From Capsaspora owczarzaki ATCC 30864 (taxonomy: Eukaryota > Opisthokonta > Filasterea): a DNA stretch of 64,000 nt. A model generated the notes under the pieces. That model searched no databases. It had not been told where the DNA came from and saw only the letters and a list, made by a program, of their open reading frames with translations. A program made the translations under genes and the position numbers. Below, in pieces: positions 42,694-55,800 of this stretch. Numbering within the stretch: position 1 is the first letter of the stretch; the number at the start of each line of letters is the position of its first letter. The DNA is taken from positions 1,307,735 to 1,371,734 of the forward strand of contig NW_011887292.1 of the NCBI RefSeq assembly GCF_000151315.2, read 5' to 3'.

Positions 42694-42719
42694 ACACACA
42701 ATCGGCTGGACCCTCGAAG
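42694..42719 (+). repeat. Left arm of 26-bp inverted repeat flanking the Crinkler/RHS segment
   Basis: ACACACAATCGGCTGGACCC followed by TCGAAG. It matches the reverse complement of 46388-46413 at 25 of 26 positions. Partial similarity continues outward (a GGAC shortly before each arm). The arms are 3.7 kb apart and enclose two minus-strand genes. Confidence 0.75.
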
Positions 42720-42725
42720 AGGGTC
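42709..42725 (+). repeat. Short perfect hairpin overlapping the left inverted repeat
   Basis: GACCCTC-GAA-GAGGGTC, a 7-bp stem with 3-nt loop at the inner edge of the left arm. The right arm lacks the second half. Confidence 0.7.
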
Positions 42726-42961
42726 AGGTTACGCAGCGAGGTAATGGAAAGAAGAGTTGCGATTCTCGTCTTCAATCAAAATTACTGTGTAAGAGTATGC
42801 TTGACCCGAAGGGTCCAGACCCGTACCCTACGAGAGCCGATATCAACTTGATTGAAAGATACAGCGCATCGAGGGCTAGAGTATCGGAGATCTGTCCTTT
42901 ACAACTTGTGCTTGTATTTAGGTTTTGCTGACAGCCACGAAGCATGATCTCGTCCAACTTT

Positions 42962-45077
42962 TTACAACAGATCGATGTTAACGCACAGGGCAAATTGCTG
43001 AGCTGCGTCAACCTCAGCTGGCCGTGTTTCGAGCACACGGCCATCCACGCCAAGGTATGTCTGGCGCGGAAACGTCGGGTAAATGTCACTGGGCACCACA
43101 AAATAGAGCACCGCGGGACCCGCTTGTTGCGACATGCGAGAGATTGCCAGCCGCAAGCCTTCCGATTGGACTGGGTGCGATCGGCTGGCAGTCATCTGCA
43201 GAATGACATTCGGAGAAAGAATGGCGTCGACAGCTGCCAAATTGCGAATGGTCGGACTGTAGTAGCGGTCGGGGATGCTGAGATCAATCTCAGTCAGCTG
43301 ACGGAAATTGATGCAAGTGAGCCGCGGCAACTGCAACTCGTCACCGACGCCTGTTTCAAGATGACGTCTAGGGAATGTGCCACCTGTCTGAAGACAATTG
43401 GACGCGTACTCCTCAAAAAGCTGCCTACGCAGCAATGCGTGCTCTGGGCTGTCCTCCGCAGCGCTGAGAAAGCGCTTAAGTCGATCTTTCTCCGCGTTCC
43501 GGAACTTTCGAAAAACTCGCTCGCTGACCCATTTGGAGGCAAACCTCAGGCAGTAACGCGAATAGGGTAGAATACGCCTGCCGGACACATCAACAAGCCG
43601 GTTGGGATCAAGGGGCAGCACCTCGATATGGAGCACACGATGCAAGATGCTGTTCTCACTTGCCAGGTTTTCGACGTCAGTGTAGATGACCTTCTGAAAG
43701 ACGCATCCAGCAATGGCGTCCTGGAGATCTTGAACATCGCCAGCCTCTAATGGCAGTACCTCGCGCGCGATGCCACCCCAGCACAAAAACGCACTTCTGG
43801 CGGCCTGCAAGTATGCGTCGGCATCCTGTGGAACCATGCTTGTTGCAGACCGTTGCAAGTAAGCCTCGATCTCGAGTTCTGACCACACCGGCATCAACAG
43901 CAAGCGACCGTGCGCCTTTTGAAGGTCCCTGTAAATTGGGCGGAACGGGACTGTGACGAGCAGAACTTTAGCGGTGCCGTAGCCACTTGGGGAGTGGGCA
44001 TCTGTAATGAGCCAGACTGGTCCGTCGAGGAGAATGTCCATCGAGACCCGACAAGCAGACCCATCGGCACGCAAAAGATAGCGCGTCGTCTCCGGGAAGT
44101 TTCCCGCAGCCGGCTCATAGAAAAGCGGCAACGAAACATTGTTTTCCCTGTTCTGCCGAAAGATGCGGTACAAAAAGTACGCCGAGAAGGCTGTCTTGCC
44201 GATTCCAGGGTTGCCAGTGACAATCCATCGCTTCCAACGCGCGTTTTCTGCGTCGGTGATCACGTCGAAGAGTCCTTCGTAGCTCTCGCGAACCATGAGG
44301 ACTGAACCAAAATTAGGATCGCCCAGCCAGAACACGTTTGCAGGAAGAACTAGGAACAGTACGCTGACACTCTCAAGTTCGAGTCGCTGCTCGTTCACCT
44401 CGCCACGATGAAGCGCGCGCCAAAATCTGGCAAGCTCGTCGTCCACTACCAACCCGGGGTCACAATGTGAGCAAGCAGCGCTGCTCTCAGTCTCGAAACC
44501 TCCAAACAGAGAGAACAATACTCACACGGAAGCTCGCCTTGAAGGTGGATTCTAAGCTGCCGATTTTCTTCTGCAAGTGTTTGAAGTTGGATCCTAAGCC
44601 GCCGATTTTCTTCTTGAAGAGCTACAAGTGCTTGATGATCTGTCATTCGGACGGACAACAACCACGCGCAAACACATTGATAGTGAGGCTCCATGTGCAA
44701 GACCAAGAACTGGACAAGGCTGACATACCTGGTCGAGCAATTGCCGTGGCAAGCAAAAGTTGAGCTTTGGTGGCCGTCATAGTGTTGATCATTGTACGCA
44801 CACTCTGCGCAGAACTCGCATAAAGCTGTGCCTCTGCGATATTTCCTGCGTCGTGTGCAGTCGCTTCAAGGCGCTCGTAGTGGCGCAGACGGTCTTGGCT
44901 GTCCGCCAGTGTTGTGTTCAATCCGGCGATCTCGGCCTCCAGCCTTTCTCGCCCGACCGCGGCCGGCGGCAGTTGCTCCAAGCGAGGGTGCTGGACTTCG
45001 CTCGGAGAACGGTCTGCAGCTGTGGGCGAGAGCGGTCGCCGAACAGAAAACTCTTGGCGGTCTTGGCTGTACGACAT
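42962..45077 (-). CDS. Crinkler/RHS-type P-loop NTPase protein (CR superfamily)
   Basis: Proposed exons (minus): 45077-44729, 44639-44528, 44483-42962, 661 codons. The N-terminal ~150 residues are charged and coiled-coil-like (QLTAEENRQLRIHLQ-type heptads in exon 2). The main exon carries a Walker A motif, TGNPGIGKTAFSAYFLYRIF (about residue 242), and a Walker B-like VWLITDAH, in the arrangement of Crinkler (CRN) and trypanosomatid RHS proteins. The C-terminal segment PDRYYSPTIRNLAAVDAIL, VILQMTASRSHPV and AVLYFVVPSDIYPTF follows the nuclease-like tail seen in CRN-RHS proteins (a paiD, QmT, Hp, FvVP pattern). These families occur as pathogen effectors and in free-living protists, with a proposed role in DNA manipulation or conflict. 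The junction of exons 2 and 3 is uncertain. The segment is flanked by inverted repeats and neighbours an unknown gene. Confidence 0.72.
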
Positions 45078-45499
45078 TCGACAAGAAAGGAAAACAACCA
45101 AAACCGAAGACTGTTCATCCTAGTTCGGGCTTTGCATTTTGAACAAGCCACGCACTGTTTTCTCAGCACGGAAACCTTTCACGAGATACAAACAACGCAG
45201 GAGAATTGGGCGTTGCGTGACAAACTACGCATCAAAAGTTGCCAAGTGACGTGAACGAGCTCAAACCCCTTTCACCCATCCCCGCTCACTTTTAGACCCA
45301 TTCCCGACCTCCTTCTTCTGCATTGCCCTTGTTCTAGTATGTCCGAATTAATCTTTAGTCTCAATAGGAACCGTTGCAGGACCTCTTCAACATCAACACC
45401 AAGTTCCAAGGCTTCAAAAAATAAGTGAAATTACGACGGCCTATTGAGACTAAAAATTCATGAGAGCACACTGGAGCAAGGAGGAGGTTGGGAAAAGGT
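45078..45499. other. Gap between the two genes of the accessory segment, with a 14-bp inverted repeat
   Basis: 422 bp. It contains a perfect inverted repeat (45355-45368 and 45440-45453) just beyond the stop of the upstream 224-residue gene. The reading between the arms is short and I do not call a gene. Confidence 0.5.
45355..45453. repeat. Inverted repeat, 14-bp arms, 71-bp spacer
   Basis: TTAGTCTCAATAGG at 45355-45368 and its exact reverse complement CCTATTGAGACTAA at 45440-45453. It could be a transcript 3'-end hairpin or the remains of a small inverted-repeat element. Confidence 0.8.
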
Positions 45500-46281
45500 C
45501 TAAAAGTGCTTGATCGCGGGACTTTTGGAAGCTTGAACTCGAAGCTTGTCCAGAACCGCAGCCCCATGCTGCAAAAGCTGCGGAGAGATGAAACTGAGCA
45601 GCTGGTTGACAGTGTTGGTTCGATTCTGCTTGGGAATGATGAGTTGTTCGGACTTGCTCGGCAGCCGAACGAGCGAAGCACCAACCTCCCCACTGGCCTC
45701 GAACTCGACAATCGCTCCAATGCTTGGCCAATGCATCGCAATGCCTCCATCTTCGTGATAGATGTCCGGGTGGCACTCTGGTTTCGAGTACAAGCTCTGA
45801 AGATCGTCGTAGCTGTAAAAACCAACGACAAACGACCAAGCATCCACCTGCACAGTGTCTGAGACGTGCGGTGCGCAATGATCCATCTCAGTTGTGATGC
45901 GGTCTGGAGCATGGTTGAAATGAGACCTTTTCCAATTGGGAATTGAAGCCTCTAGGTTGAGCTGGTTTTCTTCTGCAGTTCGCTCGTCGGCTTGACAAGC
46001 GGAGACCTTTTCTTGTTCGGGCGGGCGTTCGGCAAGCTTCCAGGCCGACATCAGCTCGTTAATGGTTTGGACAACGAGATCACGGTCCCTGCGACTCAAG
46101 TAGCGGGAGGTTGGGGCTTTCAAAAGCCCGATGCTGACTATAGGCATTCAAACGACCAAAAAAAGAAAAGAAAAAGGTTTCTCGGTGAGTGTCTCCAAAG
46201 CTCGGTGAGTATGCGTCCATCGCTGCGCTCAGTGCATCGCTCACAAATCGCTTGCTCGCGGAGTTTGTCGGCGCCAGACAT
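45500..46281 (-). CDS. Uncharacterised 224-residue protein within the inverted-repeat-flanked segment
   Basis: Exons (minus): 46281-46245 and 46137-45500, 225 codons, joined by a GTGAGC donor and a pyrimidine-rich acceptor ending CTATAG; frame is kept. I do not recognise the family. The protein begins MSGADKLREQAIFSIGLLKA. It has a mixed alpha/beta core with aromatic-rich stretches (DAWSFVVGFYSYDDLQSLY, then EDGGIAMHWPSIGAIVEFEA), a helical stretch NQLLSFISPQLLQHGA and a basic tail. No signal peptide, membrane segment or zinc motif is visible. It is transcribed in the same direction as the Crinkler/RHS-type gene 422 bp downstream, and both lie between the inverted repeats, so they may have arrived together. 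Confidence 0.6.
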
Positions 46282-46617
46282 GGAAGTTGATGGAAAAAGC
46301 GAAGAGACGTCAATAATCAAAAAAGAAAACTAGATAAAGAGTGTGGCTCTACCCCGACAATCCCTGCACACACAACGGGCGTCCCACCTTCGAGGGTCAA
46401 GCCGATTGTGTGTGTCCGGATCATCTTCACACTGCTTTTGCACTGATTTTGGCACCCCCCCTGGTAAAAAAAGGATTGTTGAATTTGTTTGAAGATTGTG
46501 TGATCAGTCTACAGTGCAGTCAGGCTAGAGCACTCTTTCCTATTTCAAGCTTGTACAGTATTGTGCAATGAGTAGTGTGCGCAGTCTCTTATTATTTGAT
46601 TGTATCACTTGTTAAGA
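46282..46617. other. Intergenic region with right inverted-repeat arm
   Basis: 336 bp between the start of the unknown gene (minus) and the start of the oxysterol-binding gene (plus), so it also serves as a divergent promoter region. It contains the right arm 46388-46413 and is otherwise AT-rich without a recognised gene. Confidence 0.6.
46388..46413 (-). repeat. Right arm of 26-bp inverted repeat flanking the Crinkler/RHS segment
   Basis: The reverse complement reads ACACACAATCGGCTTGACCC then TCGAAG, one mismatch from the left arm at 42694-42719. No clear target-site duplication was found outside the arms. Confidence 0.75.
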
Positions 46618-49070
<2,453 letters not shown>

Positions 49071-49248
49071 AAATTGCCCCGGCTGTCTGTTGTTTGAGAT
49101 CCTTTCGTATGTTTGAGTTTGTGTGTGTGGTATGTATGTATGTGTGTGTGCGTGCTGTGTGTCACTTGAATACTTGTGCACGTTGCTCCGGGCTTTGAGC
49201 TTCGTAGTGATTCATTCTTCATTTTTGCTGAAGTTCCATCTTTTCAAC

Positions 49249-52200
49249 ATGGTTTCTGAAGAGCATCTCGTTCCCGCCAAGCTCCCGCTCGTCAAGCTCG
49301 AAGTCGAGCAAGCATTCAACTGCCTGTCCAAGCAGGAGAAGCTCTACGCCCACCATCTGTCGCGTGGTAAAACGCAACAGCGATGGTGTGACTGATGACT
49401 GAAACGAACTGAACTGAACTGAACTGAACTCGACCTCTGTCTGCCTTGTTGTTCTGCAGCGTGCTGGGCGGGAGGCAAGATCTGTCTGCACCAGATGAAC
49501 CACGACGCCGCTCGCATCTTTGAACTCTTCATCACGCTGTTCTCCGCCAAGGTACGACGACTGATGACTGCGATCGATGCAATGCGCATGAAACGGCTTG
49601 GCTTGTCGCCTCCCTTCCCCACTTGCGTCGATCACTTTGACCGGAATCGTCGTCTCATCCACATGTTGCTCATGCTCGAATTCGAATTCGTTGTTGTTGA
49701 TTGCTTGAACGGCAGACGGTCGAGCAAGTCAAGTCGGCTGCCGCTCTCAGCGACGAAGATTGGCTCAACTTTATCAACTACCCGGCGCTGTTCTTTGGCA
49801 ACTTTGGCAACTACTTGTCATTCGGTGACTCCAAGTTTGTGGTGAGTGAGGGAGAACGGGAGAAGCCATGTCGTTTGATCCAATGGGACGAAATGCCTGA
49901 CCATGTTCGGTGGCCTTGCAGCCCCGTTTGGACAAGGACAAGTTCAAGCACGCCGTTCTGGCAGTCGCCAGCAACGATGCCGACGCGACCCTGCGCTCCA
50001 AGCTGACCACGTTGCTCGGCCAGACGCTCGAAGCGATTTACAGCTGCGAAACGAACGAGCGCGGTCTTGCTGTCGATGGCAAGGGCGTCTCGGGCTACTA
50101 CTCGGCTGGCATTACGACAGACCAGATCAATCTGGTGCAAGAGTTCTGCCAGCAGACTGGACTTTCGGTGCTCAACACGCGGTTGTTTGTGACAAGCGAG
50201 AAGCCGCTTGCGCTCGAGCTGCGGCTTGCTTCGGTCGAGCCCCGCGAGCCCAAGACGCACGAGTTCAAAGGCGCCTCCATCACTGTGACCTACGGTGACC
50301 ACAGCGCCATCCTCAAGGAGGTTGTTGCTCATCTGCAACAGGCCCTGAAGCACGCTGCCAACGACCACCAGCGCGTGATGATCGCCAAGTACATTGAGAC
50401 GTTCACGTACGTGTGTGACTATATGTGCCTCGTGTTTGTGTGTGCTGCGAGGGGCGGTATGGCGCATATTACTGTTGTGGTGTGGAGGCAACGTGCGAAG
50501 CAAACTGGAATTTTTTTTTTTGTTTTGCTACGTTTGCAGGACGGGTGACATTGAGGCGTTCAAGGATTCTCAGCGCGCGTGGATTAAGGATGTCGGGCCA
50601 GTCGTCGAGCTCAACATGGGCTTTGTCGAAACGTATCGGTAAGTCGTCGCTCGGGGAGAAACAAGAGCGTCCACCTTTGTGTGTTCTGAAGGTGGTCATG
50701 TCTTCTTCCCTCCCCCCCCGCCTCCGCAGCGATCCGATTGGCGTTCGTGCCGAGTATGACGGCTTTGTTGCTATGGTCAACAAGGAAACGAGCAAGAAGT
50801 TTGCCACCCTGGTTCAGGAGGTTTGTGCTTTTTTTGTTTGTTTGTTTGTTTGTTTGTTTTGGTTTTGGTTTGGTTTGGTTTGGTTTGGGGTTTTTGTACT
50901 CGTTCGGCTCCTTTCTCGTGATTTCTCACTGTTGTTTTCTTCTTGGCTGACTAATAGGCCGAGGCGTTTTTGGCGCTGCTGCCGTGGGGCAAGGACCTCG
51001 AGAAGGATCGGTTCATGCGACCCGATTTTACCGCGCTGGAAGTGCTCGGCTACGCTGGCAATGGCATTCCTGCAGGAATTAACATTCCCAACTTTGACGA
51101 CATTCGCCAGACGGAAGGTATGCGAGATTGGTACCGGCGAAATCCGTGCATGGTGGCCGTTTCGTCTCACACGTCTCACACGTCTCACACGTCTCACCCT
51201 CTGTCCCCTTTGCCTGCAGGTTTCAAGAACGTCAGCATGTCCAACGTGCTTTCGGCCAATCTCGCCCCGGACGGTGAGCCCATTTCGTTCATCGCGGCAG
51301 ATGAGCAGGACATGTTCCAGGACTTGGTTTCCCATGCGTTCGAGGTGCAAGTCGGTCTGCACGAGCTGCTGGGGCATGGCAGCGGCAAGCTGCTCATGAA
51401 GGGGGCCGACGGCAAGTTCAACTTTGACGTCGACAAGGTCAAGCTCCCTGCCTTCACGTGCTGGGAGGCCGGAGTGCCCAAGAACGGCGGCAACTGTGCC
51501 GTCACCAAGTTCTACGGCCCTGGTGACACCTATGACTCCAAGTTCCCCGTCTTTGGCTCGTCCTTTGAAGAATGCCGCGCTGAGGCTGTTGGTCTCGTGC
51601 TCTGTGTCAACCCGACCGTGCTCTCGATCTTTGGCTATCCTGGTGCAACAGCCGACGCTGTCCATGACATTTCGTGTCAGTGCCCGTGCTGCAGTGTTTG
51701 GCTTTGATTGCTAAAAGTGTGCTGACTGGTGGTTGCCCATTGTCCCTTGTGCGAGGCGAGAACAGACATCAACTGGCTGAGCATGGCTCGCGCTGGCATC
51801 CGTGCGCTCGAGTTCTGGACGCCCGAGAACAATCAGTGGCGCCAGGCGCACATGCAGGCGCGCTTTGCCTTGATGCGTGCCATGGTGAATGCTGGCGAAG
51901 GTTTGCTGACCATCGACGAGTCCAAGCTCGCCGAGCACCAAATCACCATCAAGCTCGACCGATCCAAGATTCTGTCTGTCGGTCTGCCTGCGATTCGCAA
52001 CTTTTTGCTGCGCATCATGATCTATCGTGCCACGGCCGACTATGAAGCTGGAAAGGCCATGTACAGCGGTAAGATTATTTATTGAAGGAAAATGTCTTTT
52101 TGCCGCTCGCTCGCGTCTTTATGAAAGGATTGCTCACTTTTTTTTCTGTTTTCTTTTCTTATTGAATCGATACCAGACATTACCTCTGTGACCGAGCCCT

Positions 52201-52440
52201 TCCTGCGTCTGCGTGAAGCTGTGCTCAAGAACAAGAAGCCGCGCAAGGTAGGTTGGATTTGAACAAACTCGAGCCGCGTTCCCCCACTTGTGGCTCACCT
52301 CAAACAAACTGAATCAAAACAAAACCCAGGACTTTGTTCAAGCTCAGACCACATGCGAAGGCGATGATGTCAAGCTGAACGTCTTCCCGGCCACTCCCGA
52401 GGGCATGGTTGAATCATTCGTGCTGCGTTTCCGTCAGTAG
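49249..52440 (+). CDS. DPP3: Dipeptidyl peptidase III (M49 metallopeptidase)
   Basis: Eleven exons: 49249-49366, 49460-49551, 49716-49841, 49922-50406, 50540-50638, 50730-50820, 50958-51117, 51220-51673, 51761-52068, 52177-52247, 52330-52440, 705 codons (704 aa; human 737). The zinc motif HELLGHGSGKL lies at about residues 437-447 and the third ligand in FEECRAEAVGL at about 508, the M49 pattern. Other family blocks: CWAGGKICLHQ, FTALEVLGYAGNGIPAGINI, FYGPGDTYDSKFP and QWRQAHMQARFALMRA. DPP III releases dipeptides from the N-terminus of short peptides in the cytosol. The animal-type C-terminal ETGE-like Nrf2/Keap1 motif is not evident. Two donors are the less common GTGTC and GTTTG. The gene is tandem with the OSBP gene, 178 bp apart. 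Confidence 0.96.
51165..51199 (+). repeat. 9-bp tandem repeat in a DPP3 intron
   Basis: Four copies of CGTCTCACA shortly before the acceptor of the exon starting at 51220. Confidence 0.85.
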
Positions 52441-52824
52441 GCGCAGACTTTGCCTGAAGTGTTTCGCGTGGAGGGTTTCTTTGTTTGTGCTGCGTGTATT
52501 GAGCATTACAGAGCGATCGACAAGGTCAATTTTTTTTTTCCTGATTGTTGTTCTGAATTTTTATTTTTTTTTTTTTTTTCTTCCGTCGTCTTCGATCTCT
52601 TCTTCCAAGCTCAGTGTACTTTGACAGATCTTCGCTCTACAACGACTACAAGTCCCCACCACGCGGCTCTGGTGTTCATTCTTTGTTTTGTTTTTTTTTT
52701 TCCTTATTGCTTCTTTCGTCTGATTTTTTTATTGTTTTTATTCTTTTTTTTTTCTTTTTTTTTTTTCTTTTTTTTTTCTTTCCCAAAAAATCCAAACAAC
52801 AAAACGCATCGCGGCTGAATCCCA
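52441..52824. other. Intergenic region DPP3 / DENN gene, T-rich
   Basis: 384 bp. T-runs dominate (52528-52582 and 52690-52780); the last ends about 45 nt before the DENN start codon. Small Phe-rich ORFs here are by-products of the T-runs. Confidence 0.6.
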
Positions 52825-55800
52825 ATGAACGACAGCCAACACGCAGTTGGTGAGCGTGTTGAGCTCGGGTGGCCGCTGCGCTTTGTGGATTACGTGACGA
52901 TTTGCGGCCTCGACAGCCAGCTCATCGCGGTCAGCATCCCGGAGCTCGAGCAGGAGGAGCGAGCCGCGGCCAATGCTGCTGCAGCCGCCGAGACGGACGC
53001 CCTGGCCAAGGTCGGCGACCCGGACCCGCTGACCGACCCTGCGGCCGCCGAGCAGCTTTCAGAGACGAGTCCCGGCCTCTCTGCTGGGGCCGCTGCCGTC
53101 CCTGGCCTTGGAAGTGGGGCAGCAGGGGCAGGGGCAGGAGCAGCAACAGCGAGACCAGTTCGCCCGCCTCGATCATCACCATCATCATCATCATCATCAT
53201 CATCTGCTGCTGCTGCTGCCACAGGCACCACCACCACTCCCACCACCGCCACCACCACTACCACTGCTGCTGAAGCCGCGAGTGACAGTGCCGGTAGCAG
53301 CAATGGCGCCAGTGCAGCGGGCAGCGGCAACTCGAGCCAGGAGAGCAGCGCTGCGCCAAGCCGAAGCAACTCCAATGCAACATCCATCCACCCTTCATCC
53401 ATGTCGGCCGCCTCAAGCCAGGTCAGCGTCAACAACGGTGGCGCCGCGTCAGAGCTGTCGACCTCGTCGTCGTCCTCGTCGCTGTCGTCCGTCCTTGCTG
53501 CCGGTGCGGATGGCATTGCTCCGCTTCGGGTCGGCTACCAGCCTGCGCTCCTGTGCCGGTTCCCCGCTGAAGACCATGCAGACAGCCCGTTTCCGCTGTC
53601 GATTGAGCAGTTTTGCTTTCCATCTCGCGCCTTCTTGCACGAGATTGAGGCGCCGACCAGCAGCAGTCACCAGGCAGACCCGTCCGGGGCACGTCGCGGG
53701 TCCAATCTCTCCACGAGCAGCAATGCGTCGCGCGACAGCGGAATTGGAAGCACTGCGTCCGCGTCCATTTCGGCGTCCACCGCTGCGCTCGATAGTCACG
53801 CAAGCTCGGACGCCGATGCAACCATGCCGGGCATTTCGCTCGTTCACGTCGTGCCTCCGCCCAAATTTCACACGTTTGTTCTCACTGAGATTAGCGGGAC
53901 GCGCCTGCACGGCTGCTGCTTGACCTTTTACGAGCAAGTAGATGACAAGACACTTGCCGTGCTACGCGAGCGAATGGCCGTCTGGGAGAAGGCGCAAGCG
54001 GCCAAGCGCGCCCGGACGTTGGCGGCAATGTCAGCCAAAATCAAACTGGAGGAAGGCATTGCCGCGCGCCTGGACGAAAAACAGCGCGATTTGGTTGCAA
54101 TGCAGCGCTCACAGCCCGGCTCTGTTGTTGTTCAAGCCGAGATCGCCCAGATTGCGCAGCTCTTGGAGGATTCGCGTGAAAAGGTCCTCTTGTATCGTGA
54201 TTTTCGGCAAAAGGCTGTGGGGATGACCACCCAGCCCCTTGTCGCATCTCGCGTGCTTGCTCCGAAAAGCATTTGCACAATTTCCCACTGGCCTTTGTAT
54301 TCTGTGTTTGGCGATTATCTTAAGAAGGTGAGGTTTGCGAGCAGCGTTTCGGTGTTTGCTCTTTTTTTTTTTTTGCTTTTTTTCTCTCTTTTTGCTATAG
54401 CTTGTTTCTTGCTTGTCTTCTCTCGCTCATCACCATGTGCGCACAATAATCTCTGCTGAAACCGTAGATCTTTTGCATGCTCAAGCGCCCAGAAGGACTG
54501 GATGTGCCATTAGAACGGTACTTTGTGCACATGTGCTATGAAGTCCCATTGCCACCACCTGGCAAGATGGAGGTCAAGCTGTCTCTCGGAGATACAGACA
54601 TTTTTGTGTCGCGTCCTGCAGTCAACGATTACTATCCGCTGATTGCCGACCTGCCAATCGAATTGCTCTTCAAGTCGCTCGACTTGCCGAACATTGTCAA
54701 ACTTTTCGGATGCATGCTGCTCGAACGGAAGATTGTGTTTTATTCGGACAACCTTTCGCTTCTACACGCTTGTGTGGACACACTATCGCAGCTGTTGTAT
54801 CCTTTCCACTGGCAACACGTCTACATTCCTGTGCTGCCGTTCGCCATGGTGTCTGTGCTAGAAGCGCCGATGCCGTTTGTGATTGGCCTGCCTGGGGCGT
54901 GAGTTTTTTTTTCTTTTTTGTTTCTTCCATCGCTTTGGCTGTGCTTTGGTCGTGCGCATTTGCTCATGCTCGCCCCTTTCGGCTTGTTTCTTTGTTGTTT
55001 GTTTTTTTGTTGTTGTTTTTTTTTTGCGTGTTTCTGCTCTTGTATCACAGACTCCGGCCGCTCCCGCTTCCCGCGGACGACATCATCAAAGTGGACTTGG
55101 ACGCCAATACGGTCTCGACGAGCACAGGAAGCGGAGAGACCATGGGCTTTGACGACCAGGTTGCGCCTGCTGATCTCATCCCAGTACTCCCGCCTGTGCT
55201 CGAAAAGCTCCTCCTGCACAAACTCAAGCAGGCACACGCCAACTTGTTTGGACGGCTCGACGCAGAGCTGTTGAACGCAGACGCCACGCCGCGGACGGCC
55301 GACCTCGCCTTCCCCGATGGATTGGACAGCTATCGTCCTGCCAACGATCTTCCCAAAAACTCCATCATTCCGAAAGGTGACAAGCTTCGACGGAAACCCG
55401 AATTAGCTCGCGTTCGCACCCAACCAGGGCTGAATGTGGAAGGCATTCTTTCCAGTTCGGCCAGCACATCGCCTGCGTCAACATCTGCCTCGTCATCCAC
55501 CTCTTCCACTCCTGTTAATAGCACAACACCACTGTCCGCACCGTCGAGCTTTGCCGCACTCGGCCAGCCTGCTAGTTCCGCTCCACTGGCAACTTCATCG
55601 GCCAACGCAAATGTTGATTCGACGCCGCAGGCTTCAGTCCGGGAAAACAAGTGGCGCCACACTCTGGCACCAACCTCTGGTAGCCTCTCGCCTTCCTTTG
55701 ATGTGACCAAACAACCTCCAAGCAGACAGCCGCCTCCTCCGCCGAGTGCACCCGCCCGACAGTCTGCCGTGCCAACTTCCCCGTCGTCAGCCACCCTCGC

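Larger units (their letters stand above)
42427..42961. other. Intergenic region holding the left inverted repeat of the accessory segment
   Basis: 535 bp between the ALDH stop and the stop of the Crinkler/RHS-type gene. It includes the 26-nt inverted repeat arm (42694-42719) and a hairpin (42709-42725). Otherwise no gene is recognised. Confidence 0.6.

Noticed and set aside
42656-42931. 91-codon plus-strand frame in the left repeat region
   Set aside because: No homology or splice context; overlaps the inverted repeat and hairpin.
43910-44305. Plus-strand frames opposite the Crinkler/RHS-type gene
   Set aside because: Shadows of the minus-strand protein with Walker motifs.
49407-49432. ACTGA pentamer run in a DPP3 intron
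   Set aside because: Very short simple repeat with no sign of function.
51165-51199. Possible CRISPR-like direct repeats
   Set aside because: Four contiguous 9-bp copies without spacers, inside an intron; simple tandem repeat.
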